A stretch of 64,000 nt of DNA from Rostratula benghalensis (Eukaryota > Chordata > Aves > Charadriiformes > Rostratulidae). This document shows, in pieces, positions 35,522 through 48,320 of this stretch. Under the pieces are notes generated by a model that saw only the letters and a list, made by a program, of their open reading frames with translations, did no database searches and was not told the origin of the DNA. The DNA lies in NCBI GenBank assembly GCA_013399305.1, contig VXAI01000191.1:1381283-1445282 (forward strand), written 5' to 3'. Position 1 is the stretch's first letter; every line of letters starts with the position of its first letter. The position numbers and the translations under genes were made by a program.

Positions 35522-37597
35522 ATTAAAAATAAAAGTATATATAAAAAAATTAAGTACATAAGTACTTTATGTCCACAGTGCACTTGAAATAATGAAAACA
35601 ACGTAGCTAACTTTGGATGGTAGCACCAAGATTCACAGTTCTGACTGCTTCTGCCTCTTCTGTGTAGTACCAAGTCCAAGGGCTGTAAAGCTAACACAAG
35701 AAATACAGAAAAGTTGCTATTACAGAAAATTTGTCAGTCAAAACCACACGATTTTTGCCCATTGAAGAAGCTTTTCTCATGTGTGTTGTTGAGTTAAATA
35801 TTAATTGAGTCAAGAATCCAGGTGAAAGGATTCAAGTAAAAGAACACTTGGCTAAATGAAGAGAGCTAGAAGATGCCTTATGAATGCCTAGGGTAGTTAC
35901 TATAATTGCTGGGAATCTTTAAGGGTCCTTTGGGCCCTAAGCAAATCACCTTATGACTGCAAAGGGTAAGAGTTTAAAGGAGAAAAAAGAAAAACAGGGG
36001 AAAGAAACAGGGCCCTTAAGGATTAAATGAAATCAAACAGTCTATTGTTTCACTTAAAAGCCATCTGAGTTGGAGCTAGACAAATAACTGTATTAGTATG
36101 CTTTAGTCTCTATGGGATTTAAATGCTGATTGTGCCAAATTAGGTCAATGTCATACATGAGAAGATGGGGACTTCAAAGATAAAGCGGGGGCAATTGTTC
36201 TAAACAAATCGCAAACCCGTCATTTAGGCAAAACGGCTTATTTCTGGACATCTGCGTGCACAATTAGGCCTGTGGTGATTAACTGAAAGGTTGAACCCTA
36301 CCATATTTGTGCTAAGTTTACCAAAAATGTGTGGATGGGAGCTTGGCAAAGCTTCAAAGTAAGTTTAGAGCAAGCAGTTCGCTGCCCTTAATGAAAAGCT
36401 GTGTGAGTTCCTGCAGCATGTTCTTGTAGAGAAGATGCAGGGCCTTGAGCAAGAAAGCACTGCGGTGCCTCGCAGTATTGGGAGAGGAAGGATGCACAGA
36501 GCCTGGGGAAGGAGCATCTGCTTGCTGGAAGCACCCCAAGAAATGGTGGCCCACTTCCACCTCCAGTTACAACTGTGCACAGCACACTTATCTGTCAGCC
36601 ATGTCACCACAAAGGCATTGAGATGCTTCTGGCCGGAGTTTCTAGTCCAGTGGGTTGTGGCATCTTGTACTTTCCAATCACTGAATTTCCCAGCTTTTTA
36701 CCAGGTGAATGCTTTGATGAAAGACACCTTCCTTCTTCATGTCAGGGATGTTTGTGTGGCTGTCTTGGCAAAGGGGGTTGGCTGCCCACCCGTGTTGTCT
36801 TGGTGGGGGCTGTGAGAGGGGGTGAAGAGAGATCAGGGAGGACCATGGCCAAAGAGGAGAGGGGCCATGAGGTGTTTCAGGAACAGACCTGGTGCCACTG
36901 GTAGTATGACACACAAACCAGGAGGAATGGTCAACTTCAGGCCTGCTCAAGGGTCCCATGAAGGAAGTTCTATAAATAGTTTGGTTTGCTGGAACAGAGC
37001 AAGGTATGTCCTTCTGAGAAGAGAGATAATTCCCCTTAGAAATAAGGGAAGATGCCAAAAGCAAAAGATTAATATCAGGAATGGATTGTGATTTGAACTA
37101 GAAACTATCCATGCATTCAATGTGGTGCTGCTATTAGATGCTTTACTGGGAGATAAAAATGGAAATGCTAAGCTAGGCTCAGCAAAGAAATTATTCACTG
37201 CTTTGCCATTCTGTAGACGAAAAAGTTAAGTATTGTCTGTCATCTAATTAAGGAATAACTGAAAGACATCTCCTGTCATGAAACAAAATAGAGTAGAGTT
37301 GGAAAAAGTTAAAGGAAAGGCTTTCTCAAAAGTTATCTGAAAGAACATCTTTGGTTAAACATCAATGGACCTGGAAATACCTCAAAGGGCTAACATGAGT
37401 AGTACTAAAGTTACTGTATTTATCTGTACACTCATGCATGTTTTGCATTTCTGTATGTTTTGTGTTTAATATTTATAATTGTGTCCACAAAATATGCATA
37501 ATGAATGTAGTGGATATCTTCAGAATTAACATTGGTGAAATACAAAACATCTATTGTGTCTCAACTATGCAGTAAATATAGATATACTTCTATGCAT

Positions 37598-37638
37598 ACA
37601 TATGTGTGTATATATATATGTATATGTCCGTATATATA
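37598..37638. repeat. AT/GT-rich microsatellite
   Basis: Alternating TA/TG dinucleotides with a single interruption (GTCCG), about 40 bases. It is a simple sequence repeat, likely length-variable. Confidence 0.8.
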
Positions 37639-38182
37639 AGAATTGCTTTTATTTTTCCAGTTCAGTTTCATAATTTTTTGAGAAACTCTCACATTGCTTC
37701 GTCCCAGTGGAACATCTAGTGCTGTAAATTACAAGCCTGTCTGATCCACAGCCTTGTACCTATGAGGAGTAGCTGCTAACATGAGCATTGTATCAAAAGA
37801 GATTTTAAAGACAAAGAGAAATTCGGTGGACATCCCTAAATCCGTGATAAAAATTTATTGAAGTCAAAGAAAAAGTGAACTCACCTCTTTCAGCCTCAGT
37901 GTAAAGAAAAGCTAGAAATGACCTAATTTGAAGGCAAATTAGTAGTCTGTCTCCAGGCCTTAGGACTCCTCAATGAAAGAAGAGTGTTGTCTTTTTCACC
38001 ATTTTCAGGTTCTAATGTTCAAGCATAGTTTAGGTTCCTGTTCACTAGTGAAGCTGTGAAGTTGTGTTTGACTAAAAGCAGCAGCGAGTAGGAAACAAGT
38101 GATGCATTTGAGCTTTGTCGTTGATTCCAGTTTAAAATGTTCACTGCAACTTGGCTAATTTTATTAATTTATTTCTTCTTAA

Positions 38183-38188
38183 GGCAGA
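38183..38188 (+). other. VSNL1: Splice acceptor of VSNL1 initiator exon (two candidate AGs)
   Basis: A pyrimidine-rich tract (TTTCTTCTT) runs directly into AAG at 38181-38183, followed four bases later by CAG at 38185-38187. Either could be the 3' splice site, giving an exon that starts at 38184 or 38188. The ATG begins at 38189, so the choice alters only four 5'UTR bases. The second option places the ATG one base into the exon. Both AGs fall before the start codon, so the protein is unaffected. Confidence 0.7.
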
Positions 38189-38350
38189 ATGGGGAAACAG
38201 AATAGCAAGCTGGCCCCTGAGGTGATGGAGGATCTGGTGAAGAGCACGGAGTTCAATGAACATGAGCTAAAACAGTGGTACAAAGGATTTCTAAAGGACT
38301 GTCCAAGCGGTAGGCTGAACCTTGAGGAGTTTCAGCAGCTCTACGTAAAA
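38189..38350 (+). CDS. VSNL1: Visinin-like protein 1 (VILIP-1), first coding exon, residues 1-54
   Basis: This exon encodes the N-terminus of a neuronal calcium sensor protein that binds membranes in a calcium-dependent way in neurons and modulates cyclic-nucleotide signalling and receptor traffic. The protein begins [12 protein letters not shown]; Gly2 with the following residues is the N-myristoylation signal. [15 protein letters not shown] and the [13 protein letters not shown] ending distinguish it from hippocalcin and neurocalcin, which read LRPEV/LRPEM. The first EF-hand loop holds Cys38-Pro39 (CPSG), the family's disabled, non-calcium-binding version. The ATG has A at -3 and G at +4. 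Codon 54 (AAA) abuts GTAAGT, a strong donor leaving a phase-0 intron. EF-hands 2 to 4, about 137 residues, lie beyond the window. No frameshift is present. The exon matches my recollection of vertebrate VSNL1 essentially completely. Confidence 0.97.
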
Positions 38351-38356
38351 GTAAGT
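38351..38356 (+). other. VSNL1: Splice donor of VSNL1 coding exon
   Basis: GTAAGT follows codon 54, with A at the last exon positions, close to the ideal U1-binding sequence. It fixes the exon end and gives a phase-0 junction, so the next exon should begin with the codons for FFPYGDASKF, which were not found downstream in this window. Confidence 0.93.
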
Positions 38357-38680
38357 TATTTATTAAGTTCCTGTAATTTGACTGTAGAAAAGATTGCAAA
38401 GTGATGTAAAGCAAACATATGTTCAAGAGTTGCTAGGCATTCAGACTAAGGAATACCTTTGCTAGGAGAAGCAAATGGTGAAGACCAGGAGATAACTGAG
38501 AAATGCTACCCTCATCACACCAGCACTTTATATAGCTACAGCCACCAGAACCGCAAGTTTAGGAAAAAAACTCACAATGAATATATTCTCTACACTCTGT
38601 AGTTTATGGGCCTCTTTCACCCTCAAAGGGTAATTTGTGGTCCTGTTCAATAAATGGCGCTGTGCCTGTGTGATGCTGCT
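38351..38680 (+). other. Read-through frame and candidate intronic poly-A site
   Basis: If the donor is skipped, the frame continues for 17 residues ([17 protein letters not shown]) to a TGA at 38402-38404, giving a 71-residue protein. An AATAAA hexamer sits at 38649-38654, followed at 38659-38675 by a GT-rich stretch of the kind that lies downstream of real cleavage sites. Together they could support a short intronically polyadenylated transcript. No transcript evidence is available, and isolated AATAAA motifs are common. Confidence 0.25.
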
Positions 38681-41600
38681 GGAATACGAGCCATGTGATT
38701 GCTGCACCTACTCATGTGAAAGAGTGTCCTTCTTTTGGTTTCAGCAAAACTTTTTCACCAACTTTTCAGTGGTGAAGTTGTGTGGCAGCATGTCCTGCAG
38801 ATAAATTTCAGATGCACAAAAGATTTCTTTCTTCAAATATCAACTATTGCCTTTATTTTTTCCCTACTGTCCCTTTGCCTGATTATATAGGAAAGGAAAA
38901 GCAGACCGCTTGGTGTATTTTCTTCTTATTTTTCATTATTCTATCAAGTTCAATGTAGTCTTTTCTTTACATTTATTATGTTCTTATTATGTATTTATTC
39001 TGTAACAAGAAGAGTATGGGGGCAGCATAAGAAGTATATTCTTGTTACAAAGATAATTATATTTTAATTCAGAATTGAGTGTCTGCCTAAAGGTCAGAGA
39101 CTTCAAAGTAATTTTAATTAGGAAAAATATTGGATGGTGATGATGAACAGTAGGATCAGAAAGGTTCATAAATGCAATGTGAGGCTGAATAAAAATAAAA
39201 AAGCCTGTAAAATAGAAGCAGTTAATACTGAGTACATAGACAATTTCTGCAGACGAGTGGGACTGTCTTTTTCCTTAAATATATGCTACAGTCCTTTTCT
39301 ACATTTCTTCAGCCTTTAACCAGATCACTCTGCAAATTATTACCTGTACCTTTTTTTCCTTCTCATGAGTGGTCTAACGAGAACTGCTAACTCCAGCTTA
39401 CATAATTAAGCTTCTGTCTTCATATTTTAATATTTGTGGCTCAAGATACTGCTTCCTTTTCTTAAGAAATGACTGATTTGTAATAATCATTATTTTCAAA
39501 TGAAAGAGTTTTTGCTGCCTCAGGTATTATGCTTTGTTGTTGACAGATAATTCATAGCATCCATTTTAAAAAATCCTTGGTGCACATCCACCAAGATCGG
39601 GCATCTAATTATTCTTCTGTGTTTCTGAGGAAAGTAAATGGTCTTTACAAAGTATAAGTTACAAATGAAGTGCATCAAATGTTTGACTCTTGAGAAATCA
39701 TGATTTTATTTTTTATGATTTTTTGTGTTTTGGGGGAGGACACCTTCTGAAAGCAGCTCAAAGCTGTTTGGACTTCCTCTCTTCAAAGGGTGTTTGAAGT
39801 ATTCGCAGATATTGCACAAGGCACTTTGCTCATGAAGAAATATTAGAGAGTAAATGCAGCATCATGTTTACAAAAACAGTAGTGCAAAAAATACCATGAA
39901 GAGCATAGCAGTATTTTGCTCTTGAAATTTGGAGATAGCTCTGTAGCCTTGCTAAGCTACAATAGCTGGCTTTTAGTTTTATGGCCTCATATATTTTTAG
40001 ATGTGCACATCAAATAAGATTGTCTCCCTTGCTTTGTTAGTTACGGGTGTTTGAGATCTGCTCTGTAACGGTGCTGTCATATATTTAGCCCAGTTTATTG
40101 TCTTTTTATATATAATGTCTATATATAGGGCAAAATACTAATTTTGCAGAGGAGAAATACAATTAACTGTAGTAAATCCAGAGCTTTACTTCTCCTTCTG
40201 TCACAGAAATGCTTGTAAAATAATGGCCCTGCGCTCTCCCAGGAGCTAATAGTCTGAGTGCTGTCAGTGGTGGCGACTTCTCCTCTGTAGGACATTCTGC
40301 CTGCCCTGGCTGCAGACAGAACCCCAGATGTGAAATTAGATCTTGGCAGGAGGAGCCACCAGCAGGAGACCCAAATCATTATGATTACATTAACAGCATT
40401 TCAGCTCCTTTAACGCATATGCAGGGTGAAAGCGCATGACACATGTATTGATTAATAATTCCTTTGCATGAACTTGCAGTTGAGAGGGATGACTTTTTAT
40501 CTCTTGGCCTGAACTGGATTTTACTGAGGAAGTTTTCCATCAATAAATCAATATGGAAAAGAAATATGAGACTTCTTTTCAGTTCAGATTTACATTTCCT
40601 TCAGATGACACCATTTCTTTATTCTTGAGAGTTGTGTGGTGCACTTTCATGTGGATTGGTAAAAGGTTGCTTGGTCATCAGATTCAGATGCAAAGAAAGC
40701 TCTTCTTTTCTTTTACTCACACACGATAGAAAATATCCTTAGTTTAAAGAGCAAAAACTTGTTATGCTGTATCAGGAGCATAATTTTGAGGTGAATTTCC
40801 TGATTATTTCCACTTACTCTTCTTCCATCCTAATACCTAAGAGTGGGGGACACAAGACTGGGGCAAAGAAACTGCATTTTTTTAATAGAAAATGTAACCA
40901 GAAGATCTGTCCTGGGATCACAACCAACACATTACTGTATCTAACACTGAGTTGTTTTGAAGTAAAACATCCAGAACGTGTGTGATTTGGATGTCGGGTC
41001 CTCATGGCTAACTCTTCCACTCTACATATTTCCATCAATTGGACTGTGCTGTTTGCTGATGGAGATGAAGACTGTATTGACTAAAGGGGGAATCACTCCA
41101 GCTTTTAGGTTTTAGGAACCTTTGCTATTGAAGTTTCCATTATGGATACAGGAAATGCAGTGTTTAAAATAAACAGCAGCCATACAAACGGACTCCACAG
41201 AACATTTATTTGCAGCACTTTTAGTGGCAGCGTCTATAAAATATTTACTCAAGAACACCTCTTTTAAATAAGCAGCTAAGAGGCAGAAAAATCCTTTATA
41301 CTCTTGCATATTTAGCATTGTCTGCAATCTAATGGATTCTGTAAAAAGCAGTGGTACATTTTTGAGTGGCTAGATCCTTCTTGGGTTCCAGAATCTGTGG
41401 CAAGCTATTAGGGCTCATGTTTCCCTCTGTGTTACTGAATACGGTGAATGCTTCAGCAGTTTTTTGAAATAGTTTATTGAAGAATTGTTTCTATATACTG
41501 TAAGCACAGGGCCACAAAGAGACCTAAATGCTGAAGCAATGAGTTTGCTGCCCTGACAGTGTGCACAGAGCTTGGGAGGGGGAGGAATTTGTGGATACCA

Positions 41601-44600
41601 TTCTGAGAAGGCTGAAAATCAAGCCAGCATGGTGTGAACAAATGTGCCAATACAAATCCGCAAGGTAATGCTCCGGACAGGAATTTGTATTAAATTCTAC
41701 GTTTCTCCAGGGTACATGCATCTGTTTTCCTATGGGAGTTGCATCTTTCAAACCTCTCCTGCAGAGAACTATCTAGGACATTAGAAGTAAACGCAAAATC
41801 AAGTGACTGAAGTCCTTTTCTTTGTCTCTTAAATAACAAAGATAATGTGAATGCCTTATTTTTACCACAGTAGTTCTCATCAAGAGCTCATCAAGCTGTA
41901 GGAAACGGAATCAATTACAATGCTCCTCTTAAGAGTTTGAATCGTCACTGCTCGGCCTCTCGTTGCTCTACCTGTGATGAGACAGGTCCTTCTGGGCTGC
42001 TGGCAATATCCCAATTAACCTCCTTTTCTGCAGGAAGTAGTGATAAGTAGCATTGAACAGTCTAGAACGTACATTTTCCATCTTCAAAATGAATATCCTA
42101 ACTGTTAAACTTAATCTTTGCTTGCTTTCTTAGTTTTCCTTTTTTCCTGTCCTAAAAGGTCCTTAATTCTTTAATCTTACATAAATTATTACCGTTGTGG
42201 GCAGAGAGCTGAAGGAATTAATATGCAAAAGTGTCATTGAAATCAAATATACCAATAAAGCCTTCTGGACTCTTCCTATCGTTCTTTAGGTTTTCTTGCA
42301 GTCTAGAGGGCCAAACATGTTTTCCTTCAGACCTTTTGAATTCACTGGGTTTAGATGAATGTGCCCTAGAGTGTGTAAGTGTGCATAATCGGTGCTAACG
42401 TTCACGGGAATTATGCATGTTTATTAAGTGGAAAATAGGCTTCAATATTGTGATACTTCTTGGAACTGGGTCACTGAACATGAGAAGCATATCCTCTGGA
42501 TTAATAACAGAAACAAACACCAATGGTGCTTAAACTGGAAGGGTAAGTTTGGGAGTGATCATGGTATAATGCTAGCATTAACTGAAGTCCTCTGCTGTGT
42601 GAATTTATCACACATGTACTATTTAGCTATGTTTTGTGGGTTTATAGATAACGTTTAAATAAAAATTTTAAAAGTAATGCCATTTGATGAATTGCAGTCA
42701 AATAGTTTGTCATATTTTTGGCTTCTGTCTCACACTTCCTGCCTTGAAGGGAATTGATTTCTAGTCCCTCATTTTAATATGTGCAGAACAAAAGAATCTC
42801 AAAATCTATTGAAATTTAAGTGAGTATATTTGCAGCCTCTTTTTCTCTCTCCAGATTTTCAAGACAGACTTGTGTCTTTCTAAAGATGGCACAAATCTCC
42901 TCAAAATGTTAGATTAGAGCTACTTTAAGTGGCTGTGAAGTGGAATTCCAGAACAGCACAGCTGTGTTTATAGATATCCCTAACATAGATGTAGTTGCAG
43001 TGGCAGAAACTGATTTTCCTGATACCATCTCTTTGAACTGGAAGAGCTGGGCTGGTTTTACGACTGCAGTTTGGCCACTTAAGTTCTCTCTATAATAGTA
43101 GTACTTTTTAGTTATGTTATACCAACGTTAGGTATGTGGTACCTAATATAGTTAATGTATTTGGATATATTGTACCAATCCTGTATTGCTAAACAACAAT
43201 AGTATGTTTTTAAAATGGGCAGATCATTAAAAATACTGAGGTATCTACTCATGCAATGATTTTATTCTATGCTGTTGCTCCCTTCCAGAAGTTCACATCT
43301 GGGATGCTAACAGTCTTCCTGGACAGTATTACAGTATATTTGTTGGATGCACCACCTAAAACTAACTGCAACAGAGAAAACATGATATGTATTTCTATAT
43401 AAATATGACAGTAAATAATTCTTAAAACAAGTTAATAGTACTGCTGTGTGACTGAATTTTTAAAACCAATATGGAATAATAAAACTATTATTGCTACATC
43501 ACAAAACAATCAGAAATAGGATCAGAGGCACACAAGTAAAGCAACAAACAGCTCTGATCCAGGGACATTACAACATGGCTTTATAAGAAGCAGCACATAT
43601 AGATGGACAAGTGCTAGAAAGAACTAACAGTAACGTTATTGACATCAGTGGAAGTTTTGATCTGGGGGGCTGTAGAACAATCTGGAAGTAAAGATTCTTA
43701 AGCACTTAATACAAATCTGCACATTTGAGACAATTACAATAAAATCATTAGAACCAAATGCTCCTGAAGAGCAGAAGTGCAGTGGAAGTTCCTCTGAAAG
43801 GAAAATTAATATAGTAGAATCCAAAAGGCAGTATGCTGAAAAGCAAATGTAGTTGTAGTCCAGCATTATCACAGGAGGCTGCTTTTCATGATGAAGTATA
43901 CTTTTAGGGCTCCAAAGCTGTATTAAAATTGGGTTCTGATAACTTTGAAAAGAAAAGAAACCACAATTGCTTTTCCATGCAGGACTTGGTTAAAAAAAAA
44001 AAAACCAACCAAAAAACCATGGTCTTGTTGCCTGGATGTTTTCCACGTAAAACTGCTTTTGCCATTATTCTTCCTCCTACTTCTTCTTATAAACATGAAT
44101 AGGCAGGTGCTGTGCCAAAACACAGGTCTACTGGAAAACCACATAAGAGGCTTATTATATATTTCAAACAGAAGCTGAGATTGTGCTGCATGAATTTTAA
44201 AACAAAAGGCCAGAATGCTTCTTACATAAAAAAACACCCAAAAGCAAAAACGAATGAAAGAAACCCCAAAGGCAGCGTTAGCTTTGAAGCTGCTGACTTT
44301 GAATGATTTGGGGAAGAGGAGGATACTGCTAACGTGCTCTTCTTCTGCATTTATATTTCTGCACCGATCCCAGGAAAAATAATGGCCGGACTTAATATTT
44401 TATGGAACACCTTTTAAAATTGGAGCTTTAAAGATCAGCAGCCTTATTGAAAAATTAATTACAGTAAGTAAATGTGGCTTCTCATTTAATCTACAAAGTA
44501 AAAGGAAACCAGGAATTTTCACAAGAGGACCAGCAGACTGGACAGTGACGTGTTCTGAAAATATGGCCGTAAATTACAATGCTGAATACTAAGAGCCTTT

Positions 44601-47600
44601 AGAAATGCAGAATGGAGTCAGTTTAGATTAAAATCCTAATCTCACTGAAGCTAATGGGAGTTTTCATTCCTGATCCCTATTTAAGTGCTTAGGACTGTTC
44701 TTGAAATTGTTTATCATTGTGAGACTCAAGTTCCATGAAGTCTGGTGTACACTCTATTTACATCCAGTCCTAGAAGCTGGATCTAGAGTCTGGGGGGCTC
44801 TCTTTGTCACGTGTGAAGACCATACCCATTGCTAGCTGTCATTTAAAGGCAGCAGTTATTTAAAAACTAAGTCTGTAGGGATGAGTGGTGAAACCAAATG
44901 GTCCTGAAGTTAGTAGAAAAATCATTTGGGAGGCAGACAAGGACAAGTCCTTTTCTTTTTGCAGCATTATGGCTAGCAGCTAATTTTAAAGGCTAAAATA
45001 TATTTTTCTTTGCTTCTGTTGCAGAACACATAATGGCCCATATCATCCAGACGATCTCTGGAGACTGTAAATCTAGAAAATGAGGAAGTCAGACAATTCT
45101 AAGAAATGAAATATAAATAGCTACATCTTAATTGCTCCAAATGGCAGCTTGTGGAGTGTCCAGGCTTGTGGGATGAATATTCCTGATGCTTGAACAATCC
45201 ATAAAGCAGTCCAAAGGCATCTCCTGGGCTTACAGAGTCAGCAGATGTGTGGGGATGTGAAGGTTTAGTCAAAACCTCTGATTATTACTAAGTATTGAAT
45301 AGTTCTGTATTTTTGTGGTTGTATGTGGTTCCTGGAGGCACTCTAAACTAATATCACATCCCAGGCATTGAAGAGAGTATGTCCGGCCAGAGCAAGACGA
45401 TCCAGCCTGGAATGTTTAAAAATTTCACCATGTATATGCATGCCCTCGTTTCCAACATAGTTCAGTAAAAGAATCCAGGCTGGGTAAATTTTCCAACAAT
45501 AAAATGCAGATTACTTTTACTTCATCTTTTATTTTGAAGGAAGCTGACCAGTTCCAAAAACTGCCATACATTTTTATAAGAGACCTTGATTCTTTACAGC
45601 TCGCCTCTGCTCTGTGTTGCATTCCTCAGAGAAATCAAAAGGATGAACTTGGGATACTGTAATTATTGCTGTAGCAAAACACTGAATCCATTAATATGGT
45701 TATGTTTTCCTTGAAGGGTAATACAGAAGGAATGGTGCAGCTTGGATGGAAAGAGCCATCGTTAACACAAAGTGTCAAAGACCTCAGAAAAGAAAAGCAA
45801 CTAAAAATTGTCAGAACCAAGTCCTGTAGCTGTTATCGTGTTCAGGTCTACTCTTGGTTGTAACATTTTTGCATTGTTAAATAGTCCTCAGAGCAGTTGT
45901 CAAGATTGATTGGTGGCTCACAAGCTTTACCCAACCTGTTGCAAAAGTTAAGTAAGTGTTAGGAACTTCTTTTGTCCTGAAACTTCGTATCCCATAGCTC
46001 TCTTCATAACACCTCAGTGCTTTCCTTCTCGTAACAAGGAAGGGTGTTCATGAAACCAGTGAAAACCCTTGAGGATGTGCAGTGGAGAGAGGGAGTGGTG
46101 ATACTTACTGTACTTTTTCCAGAGATATTTCTTTCTCTCACAATCTAAATCAGATAACCATGAATGGAACATATAACGTCTCTGTATTATTTATGGACAG
46201 GTGAGGTACAAAAAAGTTAAACCACTTGCTTGATGTCTTTGGCAAAGTCAGGGTTGAAATTATAAATCTATAAAATGGGTCAAACTATAAATGTCCCTTA
46301 TTTTATTTCTTTAGGGTGAGATCTTTTTTCCCCTGCAGAATGGTGTGGGATGGAGTTTCTTTGACTTGCTGGGTTCATACATGCACATTAGTGTGTCACT
46401 TCTGGCCGGGCTTTAATCAAATGGCTACTCTAGGTCTGCACTGTGATCTGCAGTCTACAGTTAAACCATCACCACATCTTAGTGGAAACACCTATTTCGG
46501 GTCTTCAGTAACACTGATTTGGAAAACAAAAACTTTTTCTGGAGTCCACTAAACATTCGTTTACAATACTTGAGAAGAAGTGAAGTAAGGTCTTTCAGGA
46601 ATGTTAGATTATCACATTTCTTGAATTGTAAACATTTTTTTTCTTTAAAATATTAAAAAAACCCCCTGTTTGGTACTGCAGGGTTCCTGAAGGAGCCCTT
46701 GATACCAAGGCACTTCATTTCAGCTTTGGAGTAAATAATACGAGGTAAAGCATTTTGTTTTAAAACGTAGAAGTGTTTTCCTCTAGAATCAAAGTCTGAT
46801 TCCTCTAGAATCAAAGTATCTCACTTGCACACCACGTGTGGGACTGGAAACTGTGTTCTTGTTTTGTAAGGTAGGAATGGGAACTTGGTGCTGAGAGCCA
46901 AGTCCCCTCACCCTGATACAATGCCTCTGACTCCATGCCTCAGCTTCACCTCCTCCTCTCCTCCCAGGGGCTCATCAGTCCTTCAGAAAATTAAATTACT
47001 GCAGTGATATGTACTTGCGGAGCTTCCCGGACGGACAGTTGTGACTCACTTGTAGCTGGGTATGAACACTCCAAAAATCAAAAGGGCCTGCTTAGGTGGC
47101 AACCACGGCACTCACAGCCATGCTTTGCCTCTGAACCCACTCCATCTTCTTGTGGTAGTTGCGATGGCAAATCACAGGTACCACTGCAGCACAGGCTGCT
47201 GTGGGTGGCTGGAGCTATGCAGGTAATGAGACATCAGGAATTTTTACAGGATTCTGTGGTATGGAGAGACATTTGGGAGCTCACTTAGTTACCAAGTTAA
47301 GTGCAGTTTTTATTATCATGTAGACATTAGTTGAGATTCCAGTCAGGTTTCTACTAATCATAGTCTGAATGTTTCCAGTACCTTGGGATATCAACTTTAT
47401 TTTTCTTCAATGAGAGTGAATTTCCATCTTTTCTTGTTTAATTAAGGCTCATAGGAATAGGCTATTTACACTGACAAACCTATTGATTGCTGAATTGAGA
47501 TGACTTACTGCATTAGAATTAGCTGGATATCTTAATTTTATATTCAATCACAAACAAAACAAAATGAGAAAAACATGTGGTTTGGAAGATGAAGTAATCA

Positions 47601-48030
47601 ACATAAGGAATTTCAGATGAGAGGATATTTTGCCATTTTGCGGAAATACATGTGAAACATTTCCAGAAGAGGCTGGTGTGAAATCCACCTGTATGAGAAG
47701 TTGTGAAGTTTGGCTGTCTGGTTAGGTGGATAGGCCAGAACTGAATGTGCAGCTTTAAATAAATTCTCCCTGTGGTCCAGAGAAACAGCAGAATAAGCAG
47801 AAGTGTAATTTTGCAGTTCACCTCAAACTGAACATCCAAGTAATTTGGAGGTTATTTCAATGTTAACAAAGCTATTTAAAAAGAAAAGGAGTTAAAAATT
47901 CTTAGGTGATAAATTGAAATAAGATTTTATTGGACCTTGTCAGCAGCTTCCATACTGAAGTATATTCAGTTTCAAAGTTATTTCCACATGCCTGCATCCT
48001 CTTGCATTTGGAAGGTTATACTCTAAAATT
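38681..48030. other. Non-coding sequence, VSNL1 intron after coding exon, part 1
   Basis: The next VSNL1 coding exon was looked for by its expected FFPYGDASKF start and not seen. No other exon or RNA gene was recognised; frames are all under about 110 codons. There is a short A-rich and CCAACC simple stretch at 43990-44018. Confidence 0.5.
46779..46817 (+). repeat. Tandem duplication, 22-bp period
   Basis: TCCTCTAGAATCAAAGT occurs at 46779-46795 and again at 46801-46817, a 22-bp period with a five-base spacer (CTGAT). It is a short slippage-type duplication. Confidence 0.9.
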
Positions 48031-48320
48031 TCACAGAATCATGGAATTGCCAGAGTTGGAAGGGACCCCCAGAGATCATCTAGTCCAATTCCCCTGCTAA
48101 AGCAGGACAGCCTAGGGCACATTACTCAGGACTGCATACAGGCAGGTCTTGAAGGTCTCCAGAGAAGGGGACTACACAACCTGTCTGAGCAGCCTGTTCC
48201 AGTGCTCCGTCACCCTCACCCTGAAGAAGTTTTGCCTCATATTTGAATGAACCTTCCTATGTTCCAGCTTGTGCCCATTGCCCCTCATCCTGTCACTGGG
48301 AACCACTGAAAAGAATCCAA
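48031..48320 (-). mobile_element. CR1 LINE 3' end
   Basis: On the + strand it starts with TCACAGAATCATGGAATTGC, the reverse complement of the CR1 terminus. It continues through AGTTGGAAGGGACCC, ATCATCTAGTCCAATTCC and CAGCCTGTTCCAGTGCTC to CATTGCCCCTCATCCTGTCAC. These phrases are diagnostic of avian CR1. It is a relatively intact, 5'-truncated 3' end of about 290 bases and shares a close block with the fragment at 12482-12573, so both belong to the same or sister subfamily. Confidence 0.93.

Larger units (their letters stand above)
33032..38182. other. Non-coding sequence before the VSNL1 exon
   Basis: No further exon was recognised. The stretch holds an A17 tract (33534-33550), an 18-bp tandem duplication, a 120-bp dispersed duplication and an AT microsatellite, all listed separately. 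A 128-codon minus frame (36678-37064) and a 126-codon plus frame (36435-36815) overlap each other and resemble nothing known. Confidence 0.5.

Noticed and set aside
38351..38404. Treating the exon as a 71-residue complete gene
   Set aside because: The GTAAGT after codon 54 and the known VSNL1 sequence show that the exon ends there; the remaining 17 codons are intron unless retained.
46669..46710. Imperfect hairpin (TTGGTA...AGGG with CCCT...TACCAA)
   Set aside because: Stems of six and four pairs with mismatched middle are common by chance; much weaker than the hairpin at 17961.
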